60,541 bases of DNA from a virus, in IMG/VR virus record IMGVR_UViG_3300042922_000817, positions 1 through 60,541 of that record. One strand, 5' to 3'. The notes under the pieces were generated by a model. The model did not search any database. It was given only the letters and a program-made list of their open reading frames with translations, and was not told where the DNA came from. Shown piece after piece: positions 43,840 to 51,796 of this stretch. Each line of letters starts with the position of its first letter. Positions within the stretch are counted from its first letter, which is position 1. The position numbers and the translations under genes were made by a program.

Positions 43840-45843
43840 TTAGATAGCCTCCCTTAACTCATGTTCTTTTGTTTCAATCCGAAGGGCTTTATCTGGTTCA
43901 CTTACTACTAAGCGAATAATCTGCGTACCACTCATATCAGTAAGTTTTGTTACTGCTTCCGCGTTATCTATAAAGATCGGTGCCTCGAACTCGTAATAAG
44001 TAGCTAATGTACGAATAATGTCTAGACCAACATTGATTTTTGCAGCGTTATTGAGGTCTTTGTATGAAACGCCATTTAATGTGGTTTCACAACATTCTGC
44101 AATGCCATCGTTTGTAACATTTTCAGCAAACATTTTGAAACGAGCTAGTTTGAATTTGCCATTGATCTTTTCTTGCAACATATCAACTTTACGTTTCGTA
44201 AATTCTTCTGTTAAATAAATCTGGCGTGTTAGTTCTTCATATTCAATAGCTAGTTTCTTTTGTTGTTCTTCAAGTTCAGCAATACGTTTAATAACATTTT
44301 GCGACTGATTGAAAGCAGCTAAACGACCTTCTAGTGCGGTTAGATTTCTTTGTGAGTTGTCTCGATCTGTTTTAAGGCTTTCAATCATTTCAGTTTTGGA
44401 AGTTTGACTATCAGCAATTTTCAAACGAATGTCATCTTGCTGACGTTTTAACGCCTCAATCGCTGGTGAAGTCGTGATTAGTGAATTTTTAACTGTTTCA
44501 AGTTCAGTAGATACCTGGTTAATTTCTTTTTCTATCTGTTCTAATTGACTATTTAAAACCGTTAGTTTGCCAGCTAATTCAGATAATTGTTGATTATTAT
44601 TAGCAACCTTTTCAGAGTTACTTTTCCCTTGATCATTGATTGAGGCTAACTTATTTGCCTTGGTAATGTTAAAGGTTTGGCGTTCTTCTTCTACTTTTCG
44701 ACGATTAGCATCTAACATTTCGGCAGGCAATGCTTGTCCACAATAACCGCAAGTACAACTATCCGTGCTTTCTACAACCGTAAACTCTTCTTTATTAACT
44801 CTTGACCACGCAGATAGTAAATCGTTACGAACTATTCCAGCTTGTACATTAGATTCATTCAACACCTTTTGGTTGTGCTCATTATTGGATATATCAGTAA
44901 CTAAACTATTTTTCTTACCACTAAGATCAAAGAACTGTTGTTGTAATTTTTCTTTTTTGTCATTATTGGTAGCATTTAAATTATTGATTAGCCCTTGTAT
45001 TTGACCGTCAATTTGTTTGATTTCAATTTGAAGTTGCGTAACAGTTCCGCCATTTTCAGCAAGCAATATTTCTTTATTTTTATTTTCAAGCAACTGTCTA
45101 GTATTGCCGATTTGAGCTTGCAACGTTACTTCACTTACATTGTCCGTAGCAACTTCTTGTAAACTGTTCTGTAATTCACTTACACGTACTGGAATCATCT
45201 TTAATTCACCGTTGATTTTAGATTGTTTTGCACTCGCCATAGCCTTTAAATCAGCAATACTTTTACCGCTATTTAAGTGTTTTTTAAGATCAGCCAGTGT
45301 TTTATTTTTATCAATAACTTCATCTGCAGAAACATCACCGCAAATCTTAAGGATAATATTTCTACGTTCACCCCACTCAATATTTTCATTAAAGAAAAGT
45401 GGATTTGTAAGAAGTTTAAAAACCTTTTCATCAACCATATTGGAAATGAAACTATCATACTCACGTTTTGTTTTAAGCGGTACTTCGTCAATAAAGTAGT
45501 CTGTTGTATGCCCTTCGAACTTTTCAATTGCCTGTCCACGTTTACGAGTCCATTTTTCTTTATAAACCTTGTGAAGTGTTACCATACGACCATCAATGTT
45601 AAACACACCTTCAGCTTCATGCTCTAATCTATGAATTGCCGAACCTGCTTCATCTAAGGTCTTGATTTCAAAATTGTTTCTGTTTTGACTGTCTTTATCA
45701 AATAACAGCCACATTAAAGCATCGAATATAGTGGTTTTTCCTGTAGCGTTATCACCGAATATATCAACATTTGTACCGTTTGTAGTTAGTTCAAATTCAC
45801 GAATACCTTTGAAGTTTTTAAGTTTTAATGATAGTAATTTCAA
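43840..45843 (-). CDS. SbcC/Rad50-like SMC ATPase
   Basis: 667 residues. N-terminal Walker A GDNATGKTT (30-38), a split ATPase with two long coiled-coil arms (about 200-340 and 390-560) and a zinc-hook-like turn CTCGYCG (about 361-367), then the C-terminal half (KDLNNAAKINVGLDIIRTL, EAPIFIDNAEAV: Walker B). The arms are short for SbcC (about 1000 residues). It processes DNA ends or tethers DNA together with a nuclease; no SbcD-like phosphoesterase is nearby. Confidence 0.85.
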   Translation of the reverse strand: MKLLSLKLKNFKGIREFELTTNGTNVDIFGDNATGKTTIFDALMWLLFDKDSQNRNNFEIKTLDEAGSAIHRLEHEAEGVFNIDGRMVTLHKVYKEKWTRKRGQAIEKFEGHTTDYFIDEVPLKTKREYDSFISNMVDEKVFKLLTNPLFFNENIEWGERRNIILKICGDVSADEVIDKNKTLADLKKHLNSGKSIADLKAMASAKQSKINGELKMIPVRVSELQNSLQEVATDNVSEVTLQAQIGNTRQLLENKNKEILLAENGGTVTQLQIEIKQIDGQIQGLINNLNATNNDKKEKLQQQFFDLSGKKNSLVTDISNNEHNQKVLNESNVQAGIVRNDLLSAWSRVNKEEFTVVESTDSCTCGYCGQALPAEMLDANRRKVEEERQTFNITKANKLASINDQGKSNSEKVANNNQQLSELAGKLTVLNSQLEQIEKEINQVSTELETVKNSLITTSPAIEALKRQQDDIRLKIADSQTSKTEMIESLKTDRDNSQRNLTALEGRLAAFNQSQNVIKRIAELEEQQKKLAIEYEELTRQIYLTEEFTKRKVDMLQEKINGKFKLARFKMFAENVTNDGIAECCETTLNGVSYKDLNNAAKINVGLDIIRTLATYYEFEAPIFIDNAEAVTKLTDMSGTQIIRLVVSEPDKALRIETKEHELREAI

Positions 45844-46205
45844 TTTAATACACTCCTTGTAATCAATTTATTGCCGTACTTTGCTTTCAGATACGCCTCA
45901 ACCTTATCAATGGGCTCATGAATTATTTTTATCTCGACTGGTTTCTTTTTCTCATGGCTAGGAAATACCTGTTCGATTGGTAAACCTAAACCGTCAGCAA
46001 TTAGCTTCTGATTTCCTTTTCCTGCACCGTAGCCGCTTTCAATAATCGAGTATGTAGTTGCTTTCATTCCGATTGATAACGCAAAATCTCTAGCACGTTC
46101 AAATCCTTTTGCAATACGAAGTTCTCTTAATGTTGTTCGTTTGACTTTATCACTACGAATAACACCAAAATAGTTTGCTTGTACTCTTGCCGACGTAGTA
46201 AGCAT
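45840..46205 (-). CDS. XRE-type helix-turn-helix protein
   Basis: 121 residues. Helix-turn-helix at about 25-75 (LRELRIAKGFERARDFALSIGMKATTYSIIESG), then GKGNQKLIADGLGLPIEQVFP, typical of the Cro/CI fold. The C-terminus is basic. It overlaps the SMC-gene start by 4 bp and so belongs to the early operon; perhaps an autoregulator. Confidence 0.7.
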   Translation of the reverse strand: MLTTSARVQANYFGVIRSDKVKRTTLRELRIAKGFERARDFALSIGMKATTYSIIESGYGAGKGNQKLIADGLGLPIEQVFPSHEKKKPVEIKIIHEPIDKVEAYLKAKYGNKLITRSVLN

Positions 46206-46550
46206 TTATTTATCACCCTTTCGTTCAATCCAATAATTGATTTTTAGTTTGTCATTAGGATAAACATAGTGATTACCACCACGATCTTTAAAAACATCAT
46301 CATAATTAAGCTCAACGATTCCATACATAAATTCACGAATCTCACGTGGACCATATGTATTCTTCTTCATATATTGATCTGCTATAGACCACAATGTATC
46401 GCCACGCTCAACTGTATAAACGTCTTGAACTAATTCATAGTTCGCATTATTATCCCTAACTCCACCTGTTAAAACCATTGCAGTACTAGCTATCAAACAA
46501 CCAATTACAAGTTTCTTAAAACTATTAACCACTTGCTTTCTTGCTAACAT
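46206..46550 (-). CDS. Exported or membrane-anchored LysM protein
   Basis: 114 residues. A basic N-terminus, a hydrophobic segment (LVIGCLIASTAMVLTGG, about 14-30) that would serve as signal peptide or anchor, then a LysM domain (VYTVERGDTLWSIADQYM, about 44-61, to NDKLKINYW). LysM binds peptidoglycan. Unusual for an early phage operon: it may alter the cell wall, block superinfection, or be a remnant of the host SOS/YneA-type divisome inhibitor, which has the same TM-LysM layout. Confidence 0.7.
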   Translation of the reverse strand: MLARKQVVNSFKKLVIGCLIASTAMVLTGGVRDNNANYELVQDVYTVERGDTLWSIADQYMKKNTYGPREIREFMYGIVELNYDDVFKDRGGNHYVYPNDKLKINYWIERKGDK

Positions 46551-46562
46551 GATTTCACACTC

Positions 46563-46850
46563 CTATTCAGCACTAACGTCAATTTCTAATGTATTCTCAA
46601 CCTCGTCATAATATTTTTCAACAACGATTGTTTCGCAAGACTCAACTTCAACTTCGAGTGTAATTCCAGCTACAAGGATTGCTATTAAGCAGCTTTCACA
46701 AGGGCCTTTCTTGAATTGGATGTAAGCAACATTTTTTGCTTCGATATTAACTCCATTGACGATTAGTAACTGTGTGTTGTCGCGTAATATCGCAACTAAT
46801 TTATTTGCTTCTTCAAGCGATTCCACGCTAAAATCTTTAATGATAACCAT
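46563..46850 (-). CDS. Hypothetical early protein
   Basis: 95 residues from ATG 46850, which has GAGGTG at a good distance; a GTG at 46859 lies inside that site. Strongly acidic C-terminal half (VEVESCETIVVEKYYDEVENTLEID), an internal CESC pair. No known family; perhaps a DNA-mimic or anti-regulator, based only on charge. Confidence 0.55.
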   Translation of the reverse strand: MVIIKDFSVESLEEANKLVAILRDNTQLLIVNGVNIEAKNVAYIQFKKGPCESCLIAILVAGITLEVEVESCETIVVEKYYDEVENTLEIDVSAE

Positions 46851-46860
46851 TGAATACACC

Positions 46861-47055
46861 TCATTTTTCTATTTTTAATGTAATACCTAAAGCTTTTAGA
46901 ACTTTATCAGCATCGTAAATGTTTGGCGTACGTTCGCCTCTTGCATAATAATTAATTGCTCTAGGGGTTAAACCAGACATTTTCCCAAGTTTGTAACATG
47001 ATAAATTTTGTTTTTCCAATTCACAAATTAATAAATCTTTAAAGTTAAAGTTCAC
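46861..47055 (-). CDS. Small XRE-type regulator
   Basis: 64 residues, a bare helix-turn-helix (LICELEKQNLSCYKLGKMSGLTPRAINYYARGERTPNIYDADKVLKAL), like other small Cro-type proteins of phage early operons. Confidence 0.75.
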   Translation of the reverse strand: MNFNFKDLLICELEKQNLSCYKLGKMSGLTPRAINYYARGERTPNIYDADKVLKALGITLKIEK

Positions 47056-47094
47056 ATTTTGATTTTCCCTTCAATTAATTTCACATACCCATGC

Positions 47095-47430
47095 TTATTT
47101 GTTTTTTAATAAGTACGTGTTATAATCTAAATAAGTTGAAATTTTTCTAAACGCTATCTTGATTACCGTCAAGGTAGCATTTTTTTTGCCTTTTAGATCA
47201 AAACTAAACTTTGTACTGAGCCAGTACTTGATAAGTTCACCGTTACACCCATACAAATTGTCCAACGCTGTAGCAACACGTTTAGGTGGATCACGATATC
47301 CATTTTCATAATCGCCAAGTGACTTTCTGCAAATACCTACTTCCTCAGCAACATCGACCTGCGCCCACCCTTTCCATTTCCTCAATCTGGAATACGGTGT
47401 AATTTTCTTTACAATAAACTCGTCTTTCAC
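47095..47430 (-). CDS. Helix-turn-helix early regulator
   Basis: 111 residues from GTG 47430, preceded by GGGAGG; another GTG (47439) is closer to that site and less likely. Helix-turn-helix at about 12-60 (YSRLRKWKGWAQVDVAEEVGICRKSLGDYENGYRDPPKRVATAL), then a variable tail with GKKNATLTVIKIAFRK. First gene of the long early operon; may control it. Confidence 0.7.
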   Translation of the reverse strand: MKDEFIVKKITPYSRLRKWKGWAQVDVAEEVGICRKSLGDYENGYRDPPKRVATALDNLYGCNGELIKYWLSTKFSFDLKGKKNATLTVIKIAFRKISTYLDYNTYLLKNK

Positions 47431-47439
47431 ACCTTTCAC

Positions 47440-47630
47440 CTCCCTCCTATGGGATAATGAATCTAAGCAAAATCACTCTGTTTTAGCCCGTCATTTGATG
47501 GGCTTTCTTTTTAGAATGAATCAGCTCGTATATTTCTGTTTTACCTCTTCTTGAATTAATTGTCATAATTGCAGGTTATCTAAATACTCCTATCGAAAAT
47601 GTATAAAAACATTATTTAGGAGGATTTATT
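47440..47630. other. Divergent intergenic region with a hairpin
   Basis: Between the early operon (minus) and the plus-strand membrane-protein gene. It contains an AGCCC-loop-GGGCT hairpin at 47485-47504 with TTTCTTTTT after it on the plus side, which would stop transcripts entering from the left or form a leader hairpin for the minus operon. No gene seen. Confidence 0.5.
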
Positions 47631-48101
47631 TTGTCAGATTTTATAAAAACACTGCTTACGTCGACTGGTCTAATCACAATTATTATTTTTTGTTTCAACC
47701 GATACCAAGAAAAGAGACATCTTCGCGTTTCATGCTTAGTTTTACTTATTGAAATCAGTCGCCACAAAACATGGCTCACCACACTTCTAAAAACTCTATC
47801 TCCATTAGATAGAAAATGTTCATTAGATGTAATATCTACTTCTGATTTTGTAAACAATGATTGGAATAGAATTAAATTCGATGCCATGTTTGCAAGGATT
47901 CCGTCTAAAGACTTTAACATCATCGCTCTTCATTACAATGAAATGTTTACCTTTCAAAAAGCGGTAGAAAAATGTTACCAAAGAAATGAAGGAATAGATG
48001 CAAAAACCTTCGCTGCATCAAGGCTTGAAATATGCAAACATGCTTACAATATTGTTTACTTCCTTGCTGGCAAGCCCGCAGGATATGAATTGCAAAAATA
48101 A
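47631..48101 (+). CDS. Membrane-anchored protein of the lysogeny module (paralogue-like 1)
   Basis: 156 residues from TTG 47631; AGGAGG at 47618-47623 supports this start. One N-terminal membrane helix (IKTLLTSTGLITIIIFCF) followed by a cytoplasmic helical domain (VSCLVLLIEISRHKTWLTTLL, FDAMFARIPSKDFNIIALHYNEMFTFQKAVEKCY). The plan, an anchor plus helix bundle of about 130 residues, is the same as in 50333-50833 and 51152-51724. No family recognised; possibly a superinfection-exclusion or signalling protein. Confidence 0.65.
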   Translation: MSDFIKTLLTSTGLITIIIFCFNRYQEKRHLRVSCLVLLIEISRHKTWLTTLLKTLSPLDRKCSLDVISTSDFVNNDWNRIKFDAMFARIPSKDFNIIALHYNEMFTFQKAVEKCYQRNEGIDAKTFAASRLEICKHAYNIVYFLAGKPAGYELQK

Positions 48102-48103
48102 TC

Positions 48104-48265
48104 TTACCGCTGATACATTACAAATAAAGCAATCATAGATACACTAAAAACCGTTGGACATGACCAGCTCCAAGCCAAATAGTAATCTCCGATGTTGCCA
48201 TAATATATATCTAGCACACAAGAAACGCCTCCTAAGATTGCTATGCCGTAACCAAGCTTTTCCAC
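48104..48265 (-). CDS. 53-aa membrane protein
   Basis: GTG 48265 with AGGAGG seven bases upstream. The product begins MEKLGYGIAILGGVSCVLDIYYG and has a second hydrophobic stretch (TVFSVSMIALFVMYQR). Two membrane spans in 53 residues. It ends 2 bp from the convergent stop of the plus-strand gene. Function unknown. Confidence 0.55.
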   Translation of the reverse strand: MEKLGYGIAILGGVSCVLDIYYGNIGDYYLAWSWSCPTVFSVSMIALFVMYQR

Positions 48266-48298
48266 ACTCTCGCCTCCTACACTCTGTTTTGAGCTTAT

Positions 48299-48469
48299 TT
48301 ACTTCACCACATTTGAACCAGTCGCATATTTAACATCTTTTATGTTGCGACAGGTTACTTTTACCCCCAAAACTTTTTCAATGAGTTGACTCATTAATTT
48401 TGGATTATTACTGTTGTCTGGTTGAAAAACTCTAATCACCTCTGGCATCATTCTTGGTCTTCCTGCCAT
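48299..48469 (-). CDS. 56-aa hypothetical protein
   Basis: ATG 48469 with AGGAGGTG upstream. Starts MAGRPRMMPEVIRVFQPDN and continues SQLIEKVLGVKVTCRN to GSNVVK. The basic N-terminus (AGRPR) resembles small DNA-binding or AT-hook-like proteins. Upstream of the 53-aa membrane protein, 33 bp apart, so they likely form one unit. Confidence 0.55.
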   Translation of the reverse strand: MAGRPRMMPEVIRVFQPDNSNNPKLMSQLIEKVLGVKVTCRNIKDVKYATGSNVVK

Positions 48470-48559
48470 GATTGCACCTCCTATGTTATAGTTTTTTTAA
48501 TAATTAAAGGAACACCCTACCTCCTGTCGAATTATGGTAATTGTAAGGAGGTGATTAAA

Positions 48560-48799
48560 ATGTACGAAGCTCACATATTTTTAAAATCAGAAGCTATTTC
48601 TAACAGTAAAATTACCATCAATAATCTCAGAGAGATTAAAGTCTTTAAAGGCACCATAAAGGATACTTTTATTAGCGATAGATTCGATCAAATTCCCATT
48701 TCAGCTTGGGAATCCTATTCTTTTGTCGGTGAGAAAAGAATAATCAACATTGCTAGAGAAGACATTCGCTTTATCGAGATTATTGAAATTAATAAGTAA
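48560..48799 (+). CDS. 79-aa hypothetical protein
   Basis: ATG 48560 is preceded by AAGGAGGTG; the longer open frame upstream (from 48422) has no such site and runs over other signals. Begins MYEAHIFLKSEAISN and ends with alternating strands (REDIRFIEIIEINK). It overlaps the 3' end of the opposite-strand gene 48789-48938 by 11 bp. Function unknown. Confidence 0.6.
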   Translation: MYEAHIFLKSEAISNSKITINNLREIKVFKGTIKDTFISDRFDQIPISAWESYSFVGEKRIINIAREDIRFIEIIEINK

Positions 48800-48938
48800 C
48801 TTCGATGTGGAGGGTATAGTTGACGCCGTACTCTCCACAAATTTTATTGATTAGATTAAAAATTTTTTCTGGAGAATAATTTAATCGTTCCGCATTGATT
48901 TTAAATATCAGAATTGGCTTACTTTTAAAAATGTCCAT
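48789..48938 (-). CDS. 49-aa hypothetical protein after the Cro-like gene
   Basis: ATG 48938 with AGGAGGTG upstream. MDIFKSKPILIFKINAERL is followed by SPEKIFNLINKICGEYG. 12 bp after the Cro-like gene, so probably co-transcribed with it from the early-lytic promoter. Function unknown. Confidence 0.55.
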   Translation of the reverse strand: MDIFKSKPILIFKINAERLNYSPEKIFNLINKICGEYGVNYTLHIEVTY

Positions 48939-48950
48939 CTTTTTCACCTC

Positions 48951-49190
48951 CTACGCTGTGGTTTTATTTAAATCATTTATAACGGATTGCGTTAGTTTGT
49001 CGTTTAAAAAAATAGCACTATCAATATTTAGTGCTTTCGCTATAATTTTAAGTCTTTCAACATCCAATCGTGTACAACCATTAGCTACATGTCGGTATCC
49101 TTGAAGGGAAAGCCCTATTTTGTTGGCTAAGAAACTTTTAGTAACACCTTTAGCTCTTCGAATTTTTTCTACATTATCATGTACTGCCAC
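48951..49190 (-). CDS. Cro-like repressor
   Basis: 79 residues from GTG 49190 (AAGGAGG eight bases upstream). Helix-turn-helix of the XRE type at about 6-55 (VEKIRRAKGVTKSFLANKIGLSLQGYRHVANGCTRLDVERLKIIAKAL). Transcribed away from the CI-like gene across the operator region 49207-49312, the usual place for Cro, which favours the lytic pathway. Confidence 0.75.
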   Translation of the reverse strand: MAVHDNVEKIRRAKGVTKSFLANKIGLSLQGYRHVANGCTRLDVERLKIIAKALNIDSAIFLNDKLTQSVINDLNKTTA

Positions 49191-49206
49191 ATTTACCACC
49201 TCCTTA

Positions 49207-49312
49207 ACTAACGCAATTCGTTATATTTATTATACTAACGGATAACGTTAGTGTCAATAGTTTTATTTATAAATTCTCAAATTCCGTTAGTTAACTATCT
49301 AATTCCGTTAGT
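49207..49312. promoter_or_regulatory. Lysogeny operators between Cro- and CI-like genes
   Basis: The half-site ACTAACG/CGTTAGT recurs: a full palindrome ACTAACG-GATAA-CGTTAGT (49234-49252), a near copy ACTAACG-CAATT-CGTTATA (49207-49225), and two sites with one good arm, each AATTC-CGTTAGT (ending 49291 and 49312; the second has ACTATCT as the other arm). Two are exactly 21 bp apart, and the first two are 27 bp apart. These fit multiple binding sites for the divergent CI/Cro pair. Promoter boxes overlap them. Confidence 0.8.
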
Positions 49313-49343
49313 TATTGGTATTATTATTATTGAGGTGCATTTT

Positions 49344-49775
49344 ATGACAATCAGTGAAAGAATTAAATCATTTAGGAAAGATAAAGGGTTAACTCAAAAA
49401 GAGCTTGGAGATTTAATTAATAAATCCCCACAGGTTATATCTAACTGGGAAAGAGGTTATACAACAACAATAAATCACGACGATATAACTAATTTATCCA
49501 AAGTCTTCAACAAATCAATTGAAGCAATTGTCGGAAGTGATTTTAGGGAATCAAATAACGATCTCCCCCCTCTTACGCCGCGTGATGAACGGCAGATCGC
49601 AAAAGATCTTGAAGCCATGCTTAACGATATTGATAATAAAAATGGTATGGCTAATTACAATGAACCTGAAGATGAAGAAGACCGAGAACTCTTACGTGCT
49701 AGCTTGGAGCAGTCATTAAGATTAGCAACACGTATGGCAAAGAAAAAATTTACTCCTAAAAAGTATCAGAAGTAG
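49344..49775 (+). CDS. CI-like repressor (XRE)
   Basis: 143 residues from ATG 49344 (GAGGTG upstream). Helix-turn-helix (ISERIKSFRKDKGLTQKELGDLINKSPQVISNWERGY, about 3-40), then an acidic linker and EDRELLRASLEQSLRLATRMAKKKF. No C-terminal S24 peptidase domain, so it is not inactivated by self-cleavage; the ImmA-like peptidase encoded next is the likely switch, as in ICEBs1 and phi105. Confidence 0.88.
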   Translation: MTISERIKSFRKDKGLTQKELGDLINKSPQVISNWERGYTTTINHDDITNLSKVFNKSIEAIVGSDFRESNNDLPPLTPRDERQIAKDLEAMLNDIDNKNGMANYNEPEDEEDRELLRASLEQSLRLATRMAKKKFTPKKYQK

Positions 49776-49789
49776 TCAGGAGTGATGTT

Positions 49790-50212
49790 GTGATAAGTGT
49801 GAAAGAAATTGTTAAATATCTACATGAAAAATACAATACTACTAATCCATTTACTATTGCTAAAAGAAAAAATATTATTATTTTACACGAGAATTTAGGT
49901 AAAACGCTTGGTTATTGTAACACCTACAAACGGCAAAAAATCATTCATATTAATGAAAATATAGAAGAAAAAGCAAGTTTTTTCGTCTGTGCTCATGAAC
50001 TTGCTCATATTCTTATGCATCCGGATGTCAATACACCATTTCTAAAAAGAAACACCTTATTTTCTATAGATAAAATTGAGCGTGAAGCTAATACTTTTGC
50101 AGTTGAACTTTTAATGCCTGATTTTCTACTTACTGAAAACAACTGCTCTTCTATTTATAATGTTGCCCGATCATTAGGCATACCAGAAAATTTAATACAT
50201 TTAAAGAAATAA
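49790..50212 (+). CDS. ImmA/IrrE-type metallopeptidase
   Basis: 140 residues from GTG 49790 (AGGAG upstream). Zinc motif HELAH at 69-73 with a downstream Glu (EREANTFAVELLMP). Proteins of this family cut ImmR-type repressors in response to DNA damage or cell signals. Located right after the repressor gene, 14 bp apart, so it forms a repressor-antirepressor pair that would trigger prophage induction. Confidence 0.92.
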   Translation: MISVKEIVKYLHEKYNTTNPFTIAKRKNIIILHENLGKTLGYCNTYKRQKIIHINENIEEKASFFVCAHELAHILMHPDVNTPFLKRNTLFSIDKIEREANTFAVELLMPDFLLTENNCSSIYNVARSLGIPENLIHLKK

Positions 50213-50243
50213 AACCTACAACTAATATGATTTAGTGTAGGTT
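50213..50243 (+). terminator. Terminator after the ImmA-like gene
   Basis: AACCTACA-ACTAA and TTTAGT-GTAGGTT arms around a short loop, followed by ATCGTTATTTTT on the plus side. Confidence 0.8.
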
Positions 50244-50332
50244 ATCGTTATTTTTAGGGACTTTCGACAAATTTCGATAATATAGGACAAACGCACTAAT
50301 TTAAATGAAGCTTAGTGAATTGAGGTGACGAT

Positions 50333-50833
50333 ATGGAAATTTATAATATTACATTTAGTGCTGCAGTGAGCGCCATAGTAGGAATATTCTCGTTTATTCT
50401 AAAATCATATATTGATGCTGGCAAACAAAGAAAATTTTTAGCTTCCGCTTTTTTAGCTGAAATTACATGTTTAATAGAGCAGTATGAAAAAGCAGGCGGT
50501 CTTTCGTTGTTATATGAATTGCCTGATGATTACGTATATTATTGCACTATGAATGTAGATGATGATTTTTTTACTGTGTATAACAAAAACGCTGATAAAT
50601 TAGGCCTTTTTAATAGTGTATTAGTTAAAGAAATAGTTAGTTTATATGTAAACGCTAAGGGTTTCGTTTGCACTATTAAAACATGGAATGATTTAGTAAA
50701 TAGAAAAGAGAGTAATCCATCAAAGAAGGATGAACAATTACAAGACTATTATGATACATTAATGGCTCAATATAATGATATATCCGAAGCAGCTAAAAAA
50801 TTACTTCCTAAACTTGATAAAGTAATTAAATAA
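50333..50833 (+). CDS. Membrane-anchored protein (paralogue-like 2)
   Basis: 166 residues. N-terminal helix (ITFSAAVSAIVGIFSFILKSYI, about 5-28), then a cytoplasmic helical domain: FLAEITCLIEQYEK, DDDFFTVYNKNADKLGLFNSVLVKEIVSLYVNAKGFVCTIKTW. The FTVYNKNADKLGLF block also occurs in 51152-51724 as LTVFENNTDKLGAL, so the two are clearly related. Proteins of this type are seen in lysogeny regions of other phages; superinfection exclusion is a guess. ATG 50333 follows GAGGTG. Confidence 0.65.
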   Translation: MEIYNITFSAAVSAIVGIFSFILKSYIDAGKQRKFLASAFLAEITCLIEQYEKAGGLSLLYELPDDYVYYCTMNVDDDFFTVYNKNADKLGLFNSVLVKEIVSLYVNAKGFVCTIKTWNDLVNRKESNPSKKDEQLQDYYDTLMAQYNDISEAAKKLLPKLDKVIK

Positions 50834-50966
50834 TATTAGTATTGTTTAATTATTTTTTTAGATTTGGTTCTTTATAAATCCAACCTACAACGGATTACAT
50901 ACATAAAAATAAACTAAGGATGGTACTTATTATGAAAAAATATTAACCTCATCAATAAATACCTTA

Positions 50967-51104
50967 CTAAAATTTCATTAATTTATCACTGATTAGATCG
51001 CCGATTTTGTAAAGAAAAGGCATAAAAATTATCACTAATATCAATCCAATAATTGTTCCGAAAAATCCAGACGACCAAATTTGTTCGATAATATAATTTT
51101 CCAT
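50967..51104 (-). CDS. 45-aa membrane peptide
   Basis: ATG 51104 with AAGGGAAG upstream. MENYIIEQIWSSGFF, then a helix GTIIGLILVIIFMPFLY and a charged end ISDKLMKF. One membrane span, on the opposite strand between the two related membrane-protein genes; a toxin-like or regulatory small membrane peptide is possible. Not proven. Confidence 0.45.
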   Translation of the reverse strand: MENYIIEQIWSSGFFGTIIGLILVIIFMPFLYKIGDLISDKLMKF

Positions 51105-51151
51105 AATACTTCCCTTCCCTTCTTTAAATATCACTGATTGGAGTTGAAAAA

Positions 51152-51724
51152 ATGCTTGATTTAATCGCCCCGTTTATCGGAAATATTGTTACTATTATTA
51201 CTGTCCTTATTGGTGCTATTGCCGGCGCTATTGGTAAAGCGTATTTCGATAAAAAGAATTTACAGTCTGCGACTAAAGAAAATAAAAAACGTTTAGCAAA
51301 AGCATTACAATCGGAGTTAAAAACACTCATAAAGATATATGACCACAATAAATTAGCCCCCTGGGTAGACGGTCAAGATAATCGAGTAAAAATTGTTAAA
51401 ATAGATTGTAATTACTTAACTGTATTTGAAAACAATACCGATAAATTAGGCGCTTTAGAAGCAGATGATATTGATAAAATAGTTGAATTTTATACTTTTC
51501 TGAAATCTTTTATAGATACATTGCAAGTATTGTCTATCAGATGGGATGAATACGCAAGGTATCAGAGAGCTCAACAGGCAAATATTTCAGAAGTAGGCTA
51601 TGCAACTGAATTAGAATGTCGTTACATTGATGTTAAAAACGTACATAATATAACACTGAATTTGCAAGATAATATTTTAAATAACTGTAACAAAATTATC
51701 GATATATTAAATAAATACAATTAA
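51152..51724 (+). CDS. Membrane-anchored protein (paralogue-like 3)
   Basis: 190 residues. N-terminal helix (IAPFIGNIVTIITVLIGAIAGAIGKAYF, about 5-32) followed by a helical domain with LAKALQSELKTLIKIYDHNKLAPW, VKIDCNYLTVFENNTDKLGALEADDIDKIVEFYTFLKSFIDTL. Shares the block TVFENNTDKLG with 50333-50833. The extra 60 C-terminal residues are helical (NITLNLQDNILNNCNKIIDIL). Adaptable membrane sensor or exclusion protein; function unknown. Start ATG 51152 with a GGAG upstream. Confidence 0.65.
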   Translation: MLDLIAPFIGNIVTIITVLIGAIAGAIGKAYFDKKNLQSATKENKKRLAKALQSELKTLIKIYDHNKLAPWVDGQDNRVKIVKIDCNYLTVFENNTDKLGALEADDIDKIVEFYTFLKSFIDTLQVLSIRWDEYARYQRAQQANISEVGYATELECRYIDVKNVHNITLNLQDNILNNCNKIIDILNKYN

Positions 51725-51796
51725 TTACACTTGTTGTTCATTGGTTTTTATTGTTCTCTATTATTTTATCATAGATTACGAATGTAATGAAAGAAG

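Noticed and set aside
43840-45843. Full SbcCD nuclease complex
   Set aside because: Only the SbcC-like ATPase is present; no calcineurin-type phosphoesterase (SbcD) is encoded nearby.
48422-48559. Long N-terminal extension of the 79-aa gene
   Set aside because: Covers the start signals of an opposite gene and its own AAGGAGGTG; the start at 48560 is better.
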